A stretch of 64,000 nucleotides of DNA from Fervidobacterium pennivorans (GTDB lineage: Bacteria; Thermotogota; Thermotogae; Thermotogales; Fervidobacteriaceae), in contig NZ_CP011393.1 of NCBI RefSeq assembly GCF_001644665.1, positions 186,001 to 250,000 on the forward strand, read 5' to 3'. The translations under genes were made by a program, and so were the position numbers. Below are positions 1-8,033 of this stretch, one piece after another; position 1 is the stretch's first letter, and each line of letters begins with the position of its first letter. The notes under the pieces are model-generated. The model saw nothing but the letters and a program-made list of their open reading frames with translations. It was not told the origin of the DNA and searched no databases.

Positions 1-16
1 TACTCATCATCAATGA

Positions 17-394
17 GTTTTAGAAGTGACTATGAGGGATGGAAACTTATGCCCGATCCTTGTGCTAATATCAAAAATCTTTTTAACTTGTTTTAGAAGT
101 GACTATGAGGGATGGAAACTTGTTATGATTCTCAAATGTTCCCTTTCGATACTAATAGTTTTAGAAGTGACTATGAGGGATGGAAACACTTCAAACAGTT
201 CCGCTACATTTTTCGGTTTGAATTTAACGTTTTAGAAGTGACTATGAGGGATGGAAACTTCGCTTCAGCGTTTGCTCTGACTGTTGGATTTATTTTTTGG
301 TTTTAGAATTGACTATGAGGGATGGAAACATTATTCCGTCTGGAACTTGCCCTGTTTGATCGAAGTTTTAGAAGTGACTATGAGGAGTAGAGAC
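17..394 (+). CRISPR. CRISPR array, leader-distal end (6 repeats, 5 spacers)
   Basis: Six 30-bp repeats start at 17, 90, 158, 229, 300 and 365. Each begins GTTTTAGAAGTGAC and the intact ones end GAGGGATGGAAAC. Five spacers of 43, 38, 41, 41 and 35 bp lie between them. The fifth repeat has one change (G to T at repeat position 10). The sixth matches through position 21 and then carries four substitutions near its 3' end. Terminal repeat decay and the GAAAC 3' end indicate that the array is read on the plus strand and continues to the left of the window, where leader and cas genes would lie. No cas gene is visible here, so the type cannot be assigned. Confidence 0.97.
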
Positions 395-452
395 AATCAA
401 CTGAAGCGCTCGTATGCTTAAACGTTATTTCAGCAGAAGGAATAAATAGAAA

Positions 453-492
453 CAAAAAAGACCTCTGCAAATGCAGAGGTGCAATTTTTTTT
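453..492 (+). terminator. Intrinsic terminator after the CRISPR array
   Basis: ACCTCTGCA at 461-469 pairs with TGCAGAGGT at 472-480, followed by a T-rich run at 485-492. An A run at 453-459 on the other side means it could work both ways. It would end the array transcript. Confidence 0.75.
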
Positions 493-520
493 GTTCTTGA
501 ACTTGAATGTACAGTATTAA

Positions 521-557
521 ATAAAAAACCCCAGTGAGCTTTTGCCCACTGGGGTTT
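521..557 (-). terminator. dnaK intrinsic terminator
   Basis: AAACCCCAGTG at 526-536 pairs with CACTGGGGTTT at 547-557. Read on the minus strand, the hairpin lies just after the dnaK stop and is followed by a T run (528-521). Confidence 0.85.
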
Positions 558-571
558 GTTTTTATTGTTTA

Positions 572-2365
572 TTACATCTGCTCGCTTGTGTTTGTTCCAC
601 CTTGAGCTTGTTGTTTGTAGAGGTATTCGCCTATTTTCATGCTTTCTCTTTGCAAGTCGTCGAATAGTATCTTGACTTTTGCGATGTCGTCTCTGTTGAT
701 TGCATCTCTCAAGTCCCTAATGATTTCCTCTAACCTGTTCTTTGTATCTGCCGGTATCTTGTCGCCGTTTTCTTTGAGTATTTTTTCGATGTGATATGCC
801 AAGTCATCTGCTTTGTTCTTTAGTTCGACCTCTTCGCGTTTTCTTCTGTCTTGTTCTTCATACATTTGCGCTTCTCTAATCATTCTTTCGATATCTTCGC
901 TGCTCAGTTGATGTCTACCTGTGACAACCATGGATTGTTCTTTTCCTGTGCCAAGGTCTTTTGCTGAGACGTGAACTATACCGTCAGCGTCGATGTCGAA
1001 CGTAACTTCGATTTGAGGCACTCCTCTTGGTGCCGGTGGAATACCTACAAGCTGGAAGCTACCAAGGAATATGTTATCTTTTGCCATTGCACGTTCACCT
1101 TGATAGACTCTTACTTCAACACTTGTTTGACCATCTTCAGCTGTTGTGAATATTTTGCTCTTTCTAACGGGAATCGTTGTGTTCCTTGGAATTATTGGTT
1201 CCATCAATCCACCCTTGACTTCAACACCGAGTGTGAGTGGTGTAACGTCTACAAGTACTACGTCTTTGTCTTTTGCACCTTCAGTTCCTGCCAAAATTGC
1301 CGCTTGGATTGCCGCACCGATTGCAACAGCCTCGTCTGGGTTCACACTCTTGTTCGGTTCTTTTCCGAAAATTTCCTTGATGAACCTCTGCACCATCGGA
1401 ACTCTTGTCATACCACCAACAAGAATGATTTCATCGATGTCCTGCGGTGAGAGTTTTGCATCGTTTAGTGCTCTTTCAATTGGTTCTCTTGTTTTTTCAA
1501 CAAGGTCTCTTGTGAGTGATTCGAACATCGCTCTTGTAAGTTTCATTTCTAAGTGCAGTGGACCTTCAGCTGTAGCTGTTATATATGGCAAGCTTATGTC
1601 CGTCTCAAGTTTTGTAGACAATTCTATCTTTGCTTTTTCTGCAGCATCTCTGATTCTTTGGAGTGCTTGTTTGTCGTTTCTTAGGTCTACGCCATGTTGT
1701 TTTTTGAATTCGTCGATAATGTAGTCCATTATTCTTTGGTCGAAGTCGTCACCACCAAGATGGTTGTTACCACTTGTCGCGATAACTTGAATGACTCCTC
1801 CACCTATCTCAAGTATGGAGACGTCAAATGTTCCACCACCAAGGTCGTAGACAAGGACTTTTCTTTCGCCTTCCATTTTGTCAAGGCCGTAAGCCAATGC
1901 AGCAGCTGTTGGCTCGTTAATTATCCTGAGCACCTCAAGTCCAGCTATGATACCAGCCTCTTTTGTAGCTTGTCGTTGAGCGTCGTTGAAGTAAGCTGGA
2001 CAAGTAATAACTGCCTTTTTAATTTCACCACCGAGATATTCTTCTGCATCTTTTTTGAGTTTCTTGAGTATGAGCGCACTGATTTCTTGAGGGGTGTACT
2101 CCTTGTCATCGATCCTCACCTTGTAGTCCGTTCCCATTTTTCTTTTAATGGATTTTATGGTCCTTTCTGAGTTCAAAATAAGCTGACGTTTTGCTGGTTC
2201 ACCAACAATGATTTCTCCGGTTTTCGTAAACGAGACTATAGACGGTGTTGTACGACTTCCCTCTGCGTTTGGAATGACCTCGATTGTTCCATCCGGTTTC
2301 ATCCAAGCGATAACTGAGTTGGTCGTACCAAGGTCAATTCCAACAACAAACTCTTTTTTCGCCAT
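572..2365 (-). CDS. dnaK: Molecular chaperone DnaK (Hsp70)
   Basis: ATP-dependent Hsp70 that binds exposed hydrophobic segments and refolds proteins with DnaJ and GrpE. The 597-residue product has the phosphate-binding motif GIDLGTTNS at about residue 9, the [14 protein letters not shown] motif near 190, the interdomain [10 protein letters not shown] linker near 370, then the beta-sandwich and helical lid. The start is the ATG at 2365 (MAKKEF), preceded by GGAGGTGG; an in-frame ATG 69 bp upstream has no ribosome site and would precede the normal N-terminus. A CIRCE element and a consensus promoter lie upstream, and a terminator follows, so it is probably a single-gene unit. grpE, dnaJ and hrcA are not next to it. 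Confidence 0.98.
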   Translation of the reverse strand: MAKKEFVVGIDLGTTNSVIAWMKPDGTIEVIPNAEGSRTTPSIVSFTKTGEIIVGEPAKRQLILNSERTIKSIKRKMGTDYKVRIDDKEYTPQEISALILKKLKKDAEEYLGGEIKKAVITCPAYFNDAQRQATKEAGIIAGLEVLRIINEPTAAALAYGLDKMEGERKVLVYDLGGGTFDVSILEIGGGVIQVIATSGNNHLGGDDFDQRIMDYIIDEFKKQHGVDLRNDKQALQRIRDAAEKAKIELSTKLETDISLPYITATAEGPLHLEMKLTRAMFESLTRDLVEKTREPIERALNDAKLSPQDIDEIILVGGMTRVPMVQRFIKEIFGKEPNKSVNPDEAVAIGAAIQAAILAGTEGAKDKDVVLVDVTPLTLGVEVKGGLMEPIIPRNTTIPVRKSKIFTTAEDGQTSVEVRVYQGERAMAKDNIFLGSFQLVGIPPAPRGVPQIEVTFDIDADGIVHVSAKDLGTGKEQSMVVTGRHQLSSEDIERMIREAQMYEEQDRRKREEVELKNKADDLAYHIEKILKENGDKIPADTKNRLEEIIRDLRDAINRDDIAKVKILFDDLQRESMKIGEYLYKQQAQGGTNTSEQM

Positions 2366-2412
2366 ATATATCCACCTCCGTAAGATTTTTGTTTTTTTTG
2401 TTTGCCGAATAT

Positions 2413-2450
2413 ATTCTATCAAATTAGCACTCATTTGTCAAGAGTGATAA
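2413..2450 (-). promoter_or_regulatory. dnaK promoter with CIRCE (HrcA) operator
   Basis: CIRCE at 2424-2450: TTAGCACTC, 9 bp, GAGTGATAA, an inverted repeat with one departure from consensus. On the minus strand TTGACA (2441-2436), a 17-bp spacer and TAGAAT (2418-2413) form a near-consensus promoter. The operator covers the -35 box and spacer, so HrcA binding should block RNA polymerase directly. Confidence 0.92.
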
Positions 2451-2518
2451 TTAAAATTTTTAAAAAATTTTGCGATGACAGTACTAACCGAAATGCAAAT
2501 GCGACATGGTGTTAGGAT

Positions 2519-3280
2519 TTATCCTATGTAGAATACTTTGTCTATCCTATTTAGCCAACCGTTTAAGTACTTGGGATTTTTGATACCAATGCGTTTGGCA
2601 TGGTCTCTAAAGGTGAGTCTTAGTTTTTCGATAATTTTGGGAAAATCTGGGTCAGAATCACGTAATGTGATGAGCTTTTCCTTTGGAGCCACAGAGTAGG
2701 CTATTGAGAAGGCTTTGTTACCGAATAGCACACACATGTGCATCAAAGCCACTTGCAGTCTTACACTTTGATATTTGTAAAGACCGTTGGGAAGGTAATA
2801 GCGAATGTATAAGATATTGAATGCGTCTTGCCTCGTAATACGGAAAACATCGATATCAGGGTTGTACTTAGAAGATATCCCATATCTTGTGAATCCTCCT
2901 GTTTCATCAAAAGTTAATGCTTCTCCTTCGTAGTCAACGACGCTGTAAATAACGTATTCAACAGTTCTGTCTCTTGCTAATGCCTGCCTTAGGCTTTTTA
3001 ATTCTTCTTTCATTTGATTGTACCTCTCAGTTAGTGTTACTGTGTCTAGTTGTGTGTCCGTCTCAAGCTCAGTGTAAGCTTCTTCGACAAAACCTGTTGA
3101 CTCTGTATTATGTTCAAGCGATGCAAAGTAAGGCTCACGTATGTCTACCTGGACATTTTGCACTTGAGCCTGCGGCGTTTTGCTGTTTAAAAACATACCT
3201 AAAATTGAAAAGATTATTAAGGAACTTCCAATAATTATGAAATAAAAAAGGATATTCTCAAGCTTTTTTAGGTTGAGCAA
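2519..3280 (-). CDS. Membrane-anchored GH108-like lysozyme/peptidoglycan protein
   Basis: The 254-residue product has an N-terminal membrane segment (FYFIIIGSSLIIFSILGMF, about residues 13-31) and an acidic, coiled-coil-prone stretch to about 105. The C-terminal half resembles GH108 (zliS-type) lysozymes: YEGEALTF with a candidate catalytic Glu, then GGFTRYGIS, then ITRQDAFNILYIRYY, and a terminal YLNGWLNRIDKV like the family's GWLNR tail. The likely start is a TTG at 3280, seven bases after GGAGG; the longer ATG form (3340) has no ribosome site. It would cut or bind peptidoglycan outside the membrane. The GH108 call rests on motif resemblance; it could be an inactive binder. Confidence 0.6.
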   Translation of the reverse strand: MLNLKKLENILFYFIIIGSSLIIFSILGMFLNSKTPQAQVQNVQVDIREPYFASLEHNTESTGFVEEAYTELETDTQLDTVTLTERYNQMKEELKSLRQALARDRTVEYVIYSVVDYEGEALTFDETGGFTRYGISSKYNPDIDVFRITRQDAFNILYIRYYLPNGLYKYQSVRLQVALMHMCVLFGNKAFSIAYSVAPKEKLITLRDSDPDFPKIIEKLRLTFRDHAKRIGIKNPKYLNGWLNRIDKVFYIG

Positions 3281-3327
3281 CTTTCCGCCTCCGTTTTTTT
3301 CAAAACTTACAAAGTGAATTATATCAT

Positions 3328-3597
3328 ATGGTCCTATCAAATGATTTTCAACCTATATTTTCCAATTTGAACGAAGCAACAAAGATTGCGGTCGTCTTAG
3401 CTTTGGTTTTCATCGTGCTATCATGCGTCACAGAAACGTCACCTAGCACAGCAAAAGAAGTTGCTGTCCAAATATCTAGACACGGGCATCTCACAAATGC
3501 TCACTTAGTATATACCAAAGATGGTTTGATAGGTCTTCCGTTTTATGTTGCCTCAAACAAAAGTGTTAAATTCCAACAGATGGAACAAAGATGCTAA
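3328..3597 (+). pseudogene. Possible lipoprotein remnant
   Basis: An isolated 89-codon frame. From a TTG at 3367 it reads KIAVVLALVFIVLSC, a good lipoprotein signal with the lipobox LSC, followed by only about 55 residues. No Shine-Dalgarno precedes either the ATG at 3328 or the TTG, and I recognise no domain. A terminator follows on the same strand. The simplest reading is a decayed lipoprotein gene whose 3' part has been lost; a genuine small lipoprotein cannot be excluded. Confidence 0.35.
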
Positions 3598-3629
3598 CGT
3601 TTGGATTCTTCTTCTAAAAAAAAATACGA

Positions 3630-3668
3630 AAGCGGCAGTCCAAGATGGCTGCCGCTTTTTTTGTTTTT
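3630..3668. terminator. Bidirectional terminator
   Basis: AAGCGGCAG (3630-3638) pairs with CTGCCGCTT (3649-3657). A T run follows on the plus strand, and the A run at 3616-3624 gives a T run on the minus strand, so it can also end the aminotransferase operon. Confidence 0.8.
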
Positions 3669-3683
3669 TACTATCAATCTTAT

Positions 3684-4883
3684 TTATTTTCTTGAGTTAT
3701 ACACTTTTATTCCTTCACCAAGTATTTTAACCGCATCGGCGAGTTTGTCAGCTTCAAGAACGTATGCTATTCGAATTTCACTCATTCCGGCGCCAGGTGT
3801 TGCATAGAATCCACTCAGTGGGGAGACCATCGTTGTTTTGCCATCAACGTTGAATTCTTTGAGCATCCAGATGATGAAATCTTCCGCATTTTCAACAGGA
3901 AGTTTGGCTGATAGGTAGAATGCGCCTTCCGGTTTGTGGACTACAACACCAGGTATTTCTTTGAGAGCTTCGTAGGTTGCATCTCTTCTTTTTTGGTATT
4001 CATCACGCACGGAGTTTGTGTAGTCTTCTCCAAGTGTGAGTAGCCCAATTGCTCCAAATTGTGTTGTTTCAGCAGGACAAAGTCTTGCTTGTGCAAATTT
4101 GAGTGCGTTTTTGTAGAATTCTTTGTTCTTTGTAACGAATGTGCCTATTCTTGCACCGCATGCGCTGTAGCGTTTTGAGATGCTATCGACCATGATGACT
4201 TGTTGTTCGATACCTTCGAAGTGGAATATAGAGATGTGTTTTCTACCATCGAATGTGAATTCTCTGTAGACTTCATCAGAGATTATCACAAGATCGTGCT
4301 TTTTGGCAAATTCTACGATTGTTTTCATTTCTTCGTAGGTGTAGACAGTTCCTGTTGGGTTTGATGGGTTAGAAAAGAGTATCGCTTTCGTTTTTGGACT
4401 GACGACTTTTTCAAATTCGCTCATTGGTGGCAGTCTGTAGCCATCTTCAGGATGAGCTGTAACTGGAACGAGTTTTACGTTCAGGTATGAAGCAAATCCA
4501 AGGTAGTTTGCATAGAATGGTTCGATGGTTACAACCTCATCGCCAGGGTCACAAACAACGCCAAGTGCAAACATTATGGCTTCACTACCGCCATTGGTTA
4601 CCATAATCTCGTCAGCTGTTACGTGTATGTTGTGTCGTTCGTAGTATTTAGAAAATGCTTCCCTTAGTTCCAAAAGACCTTGGGAGTGTGTATAAGCAAC
4701 AACTTCTGGTTTGTATTTTTCTATATACTCGTACCAGACCTTTGGTGTCTTGATATCTGGCTGACCTATGTTAAGGTAATAAATCTGTATTCCCCTCTTT
4801 TTTGCCTCGTCAGCATAGGGAACTAATCTTCTTATGGGACTTGCCGGGGTTTCAAGTGCTCTTTTGGATATTTTTGAAACCAT
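3684..4883 (-). CDS. PLP-dependent class I aminotransferase (AspC/AspB-like)
   Basis: Fold-type I aminotransferase of 399 residues that transfers an amino group between an amino acid and a 2-oxoacid. The PLP lysine is in SISKRYSACGARIG. The NGGSEA phosphate loop, the SNPSNPTGT stretch with the Asn that contacts PLP, and ISDEVYREF with the PLP-pyridine Asp are all present. The N-terminal ISKRALETPASPIRRL matches the aspartate-type branch, but the substrate is not readable from sequence. The ATG at 4883 has GGAGG eight bases upstream; a TTG six bases earlier is too close to it. Last gene of the 7852-3684 minus-strand operon, 21 bp after the YigZ gene. Confidence 0.88.
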   Translation of the reverse strand: MVSKISKRALETPASPIRRLVPYADEAKKRGIQIYYLNIGQPDIKTPKVWYEYIEKYKPEVVAYTHSQGLLELREAFSKYYERHNIHVTADEIMVTNGGSEAIMFALGVVCDPGDEVVTIEPFYANYLGFASYLNVKLVPVTAHPEDGYRLPPMSEFEKVVSPKTKAILFSNPSNPTGTVYTYEEMKTIVEFAKKHDLVIISDEVYREFTFDGRKHISIFHFEGIEQQVIMVDSISKRYSACGARIGTFVTKNKEFYKNALKFAQARLCPAETTQFGAIGLLTLGEDYTNSVRDEYQKRRDATYEALKEIPGVVVHKPEGAFYLSAKLPVENAEDFIIWMLKEFNVDGKTTMVSPLSGFYATPGAGMSEIRIAYVLEADKLADAVKILGEGIKVYNSRK

Positions 4884-4904
4884 GTACAATTCCTCCTTAT
4901 CTTA

Positions 4905-5507
4905 TTATACGTATACCAATTGAGTGTCTACAACCTCTGGCATGTCCAATGGCTCGGAATGTATCAGTTCAATTAAAGCATATTCTTCGGTATACGAAAT
5001 ATCAAGTATGTTAACCCCTATATAGCTCAGTTGTTGCATTTTTTTACCGTACGAAAGGAAATCAATCTTTAATTTTTGCTTGTATACTCTTTTTTTCTCA
5101 ATTATGCGTCCTTCACTCTGCGCTTTCTCTATTGCAATCTCAACTGCTTTAGAGTATGCATCTATCAGCCCTCTGACCCCAAGCTTTACTCCTCCGAAGT
5201 ATCTAGTAACAACAACCACTACATTGAGCAGTTGATGTTTCCTGAGAGTGTTCAGCATAGGGAGTCCGGCCGTTCCTGAAGGCTCACCAGCATCGGAGGA
5301 AAATTCAAGAATGTTGCCACTGTAAATGACCCGGTAAGCTGGGCAGTTGTGGGTAGCATCTTGGTATTTTTTGTTTATTTCGCTAATAAAAGCTTTGGCT
5401 TCTTCTTCTGTTTGAACTCCTTTAAGTGTGGTGATGAATATAGAACGCTCTATGTTTAACTTTGTTTCTATTGTTCCTTCAATAGTTCGGAATCTTTCAA
5501 TCTCCAT
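4905..5507 (-). CDS. YigZ/IMPACT family protein (UPF0029)
   Basis: The 200-residue product matches the YigZ/IMPACT family over its whole length: the N-terminal TKLNIERSIFITTLKGV, then AGEPSGTAGLPML and VVVVTRYFGGVKLGVRGL, the family signatures, followed by a small ferredoxin-like C-terminal domain. Bacterial members are linked to translation or proline-peptide metabolism in some annotations, but their biochemical role is unsettled, so I infer none. Its start lies 40 bp inside the upstream phosphodiesterase gene with no strong ribosome site, suggesting translational coupling. Confidence 0.88.
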   Translation of the reverse strand: MEIERFRTIEGTIETKLNIERSIFITTLKGVQTEEEAKAFISEINKKYQDATHNCPAYRVIYSGNILEFSSDAGEPSGTAGLPMLNTLRKHQLLNVVVVVTRYFGGVKLGVRGLIDAYSKAVEIAIEKAQSEGRIIEKKRVYKQKLKIDFLSYGKKMQQLSYIGVNILDISYTEEYALIELIHSEPLDMPEVVDTQLVYV

Positions 5508-6070
5508 TTTGTTTCAATGTACACCTGCCCATTGTCAAGGTTGTAGAACTTTGCTAAGAGCGTTTCTTCATCTACTTCAATTACCAAAACACTTCTCGGA
5601 GTGTTGTTTTTTGGGAGCGATGTGCTTCCCGGGTTCAACACATATTTTCCGCTTATTTCCTCTATTTTTGAAACATGCGTGTGACCGTGAACAATGAACT
5701 GAGCTTTTGTATCCCTTGCAAATTCTTCGATGTTGTTCTCTTCAAAGATTTCACCATGGACAAGAATGAAGGAGAAATCGCCGAAGTATTCCATGGAAAT
5801 TTTCGGCATTTCAGGTATTTCTAATACTTTCAAATCAACATCTGCGTCACAGTTCCCACGTATATAGTTAATTCGATACTTTTTGAGTTTTTCGACCAAT
5901 TCTTTTGGGTTGTACCCTTCCGGAAGAGGGTTCCTTGGACCGTGGTAAAGAATGTCGCCAAGGTGAAAAATACTTGTGAAAGAAGACAAATCGAATAGCT
6001 TTTCTAAATCTTCCCACGCTTTTACAGAACCATGTGTATCGCTTAATATCAATACTTTAACGCGTCCCAT
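5468..6070 (-). CDS. YfcE-type metallophosphoesterase
   Basis: Calcineurin-like phosphoesterase, 200 residues, of the YfcE/MJ0936 group. The metal ligands are all visible: SDTHG (Asp and His, about residues 10-13), FHLGDILYHG, RGNCD, VHGE, and HGHTHVS. Such enzymes hydrolyse phosphodiesters in vitro with Mn2+; the physiological substrate is not known. GGAGG lies eight bases before the ATG. It follows the sigma-54 gene by four bases and overlaps the YigZ gene by 40, so it is mid-operon. Confidence 0.9.
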   Translation of the reverse strand: MGRVKVLILSDTHGSVKAWEDLEKLFDLSSFTSIFHLGDILYHGPRNPLPEGYNPKELVEKLKKYRINYIRGNCDADVDLKVLEIPEMPKISMEYFGDFSFILVHGEIFEENNIEEFARDTKAQFIVHGHTHVSKIEEISGKYVLNPGSTSLPKNNTPRSVLVIEVDEETLLAKFYNLDNGQVYIETKWRLKDSELLKEQ

Positions 6071-6074
6071 ACCT

Positions 6075-6989
6075 TCATCCTCCTGTACTAGATGTTGTTT
6101 TATCTTCTTGATTATTTTCTAAAGTTTCCAACATTCTTCTGTATTTATTAACCGTTCTGCGCGATATTTGGATACCTGCTGATTTGAGTACAAGTGTAAT
6201 GTGGGCATCTGTCAATTCACTGTCCAATTTGAGCAGTTTTTCGATTTCTTGCAGCACGATTTTTTTGTTGAGTATTCTTCCAAAAAAGAACCTTAGAGGA
6301 AGAATCCCTAGTGGTGTGCTAACGTGTTTATTTCTAACAGCTCTACTAATGGTCGAAACATGCACCCCTAAGAGTCTTGCCATGTATCTCATGGTAAATA
6401 TCTGAGGGTATTTTCTGTAGCCTCTGAGAAAGTATTCATTTACCTTACGTATTTCTTCGCAAATTCTAAAGAGTGTTTCTTCTCTCATTTGTAACGCTTT
6501 AGCTATTATTGGGTCCTTTACTTCTATCTTTCGAACCTCTACCTTTTCTGGGGTCATTATTATATCCGGTTCGATGTACATGAGATTTTCATTAACTGTG
6601 TTTTGCTGAATCTCTTCCGCAAATTCTGTGAAAATTAGGTCAATAAGTTCTTTGGCTTGCTGAACTTGGATATTAAATTTTTCTGCCAGTTCCAGAGGTG
6701 TAATCCTTAGTTTTCCTGAACTGTCGATGTTGTAGATTATGTATTCAGCTACTTTCTCTTCTTGGTCGGTTAGTCCAAGGTATGGTAACAACTTGACTAA
6801 GACCTCATGGAGGTCTTCAGAATATGGATGATATGTGTCGTCTATTTCAACCACAGGTAAGTATTTCTCACGCAAGATGTGATACGGTAGCTCAAGTATG
6901 TTAAGATAGAACCTCTCCGTTTTTGTGAGTAATAGCTTTTGTTCTAACCTTGGAGTTTGAGAGTTGTTATTTCTTTTGCTATTTGGCAT
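6075..6989 (-). CDS. rpoN: Short RNA polymerase sigma-54 factor
   Basis: A 304-residue sigma-54 relative; usual members have about 400-500. Residues ~14-35 (LEQKLLLTKTERFYLNILEL) correspond to the glutamine-rich activator-responsive region I. The core-binding region follows (LPYLGLTDQEEKVAEYII). YMARLLGVHVSTISRAVRNK plus TPLGILPLRFFF matches the helix-turn-helix that binds the -12 element, and SRRTVNKYRRML near the C-terminus is the RpoN box that reads -24, with the paired arginines kept. The acidic region II and a central segment of the core-binding domain are missing. The start overlaps psuG by 46 bp, so initiation may be coupled or further downstream. No enhancer-binding activator gene lies in the window. 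Confidence 0.85.
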   Translation of the reverse strand: MPNSKRNNNSQTPRLEQKLLLTKTERFYLNILELPYHILREKYLPVVEIDDTYHPYSEDLHEVLVKLLPYLGLTDQEEKVAEYIIYNIDSSGKLRITPLELAEKFNIQVQQAKELIDLIFTEFAEEIQQNTVNENLMYIEPDIIMTPEKVEVRKIEVKDPIIAKALQMREETLFRICEEIRKVNEYFLRGYRKYPQIFTMRYMARLLGVHVSTISRAVRNKHVSTPLGILPLRFFFGRILNKKIVLQEIEKLLKLDSELTDAHITLVLKSAGIQISRRTVNKYRRMLETLENNQEDKTTSSTGG

Positions 6990-7852
6990 GCCAACCCCAC
7001 ATTGTTTTTTAAAAGTTCAATATTCGCTCTTAAGGTTTTGTAATTACTCAGCTCAGCTACACGCGAAAGAAGATACGGTGTGACTTGCTTACCTGTGATA
7101 CCTTTCTCTTCGCATTCTTTTAACGCCTGTTTGATGTAAAGTTCTACTTCGCTTTCTGATATAGCGTGCTCTTCAGGAATGGGATTTGCTACTAAGATAG
7201 CCCCTTCTATGCCGAGTTCTGTCTTAGCCAAGTAAATTTTTGCAATTTCCTCTGGCTTTTCAACCACGTGGTCTAATTTGTAGGAAGATAGACCTTCGTA
7301 GAATATAGGGAATTTATCTGTTCTGTATCCAAGCACGAGTATCTGGAACGTCTCCATGAATTCGATAGTTTTTTTCACATCAAGAATGGACTTACAACCT
7401 GCGCTTACAACTATCATATCTGTCTTCGACATCTCCGTTATATCCTGTGAAACATCCCAGTCACCTACGTGTACGCCACCAATCCCACCCGTTGCGAATA
7501 CATCTATACCTGCCATTTTGGCTATACGCATCGTAGCACTGACCGTTGTTGCAGCACTTTTCTTCAATGCAACCACGTAAGGTATCTCACGTGTGCCTAT
7601 TTTCAAAGGGTCATCCTCAAGCATATGGCTGATTTCTTCTTCTGTCATTCCCACTATGATTTCCCCTTTAAGAACCCCTATCGTTGCTGGAACAACACCA
7701 TTTTCTGTGCAGATCTGTTCCAGAGTCTTTGCTGTTTCTATATTGTGCGGATATGGTAATCCGTGAGCAATTACAGTGCTCTCAAGGGCAACAATCGGTT
7801 TACGTTTTTCGAGTGCATCTTTGACTTTGGGTGATATCTTTAATTCATGCAT
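6944..7852 (-). CDS. psuG: Pseudouridine-5'-phosphate glycosidase
   Basis: PsuG/IndA family enzyme that reversibly cleaves pseudouridine 5'-phosphate to uracil and ribose 5-phosphate. The 302-residue product shows the family landmarks: VALESTVIAHGLPYPHN, VPATIGVLKGEI, FATGGIGGVHVG with the metal-site region, and VSAGCKSILDV. The start is the ATG at 7852 (MHELKISPKV), with GGAGTGAGGA just upstream; the longer in-frame start at 7933 has no ribosome site. First gene of a five-gene minus-strand operon. The kinase partner PsuK is not adjacent. Confidence 0.93.
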   Translation of the reverse strand: MHELKISPKVKDALEKRKPIVALESTVIAHGLPYPHNIETAKTLEQICTENGVVPATIGVLKGEIIVGMTEEEISHMLEDDPLKIGTREIPYVVALKKSAATTVSATMRIAKMAGIDVFATGGIGGVHVGDWDVSQDITEMSKTDMIVVSAGCKSILDVKKTIEFMETFQILVLGYRTDKFPIFYEGLSSYKLDHVVEKPEEIAKIYLAKTELGIEGAILVANPIPEEHAISESEVELYIKQALKECEEKGITGKQVTPYLLSRVAELSNYKTLRANIELLKNNVGLACQIAKEITTLKLQG

Positions 7853-7930
7853 CTTCCTCACTCCTGTTGGCTTAGCTGTGTTGTCTTGTTGTGTTCTGAT
7901 GTTAATTATAACATACATAAAACACTTCGG

Positions 7931-7975
7931 CAAAAATTGAAAAAGAGGGAGCCAAATGTTTGACTCTTTGACTCC
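7931..7975 (-). terminator. Terminator of the cyclase/PrcB_C operon
   Basis: GGAGCCAAA (7948-7956) pairs imperfectly with TTTGACTCC (7967-7975). On the minus strand it is followed by a T-rich stretch (7944-7931). It lies downstream of the gene ending at 8034. Confidence 0.65.
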
Positions 7976-8033
7976 CCAGATTAAAAGAATTAACTTCTTT
8001 TCGAACGACTTAGACGACTAGTTCCGCAGTTCT

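Noticed and set aside
26-306. Two short frames in the CRISPR array, with repeated MRDGN peptides
   Set aside because: The peptides are the array repeats translated; no ribosome sites.
971-2447. Several open frames opposite dnaK
   Set aside because: Antisense shadows of a strongly coding gene; no starts with ribosome sites and no recognisable domains.
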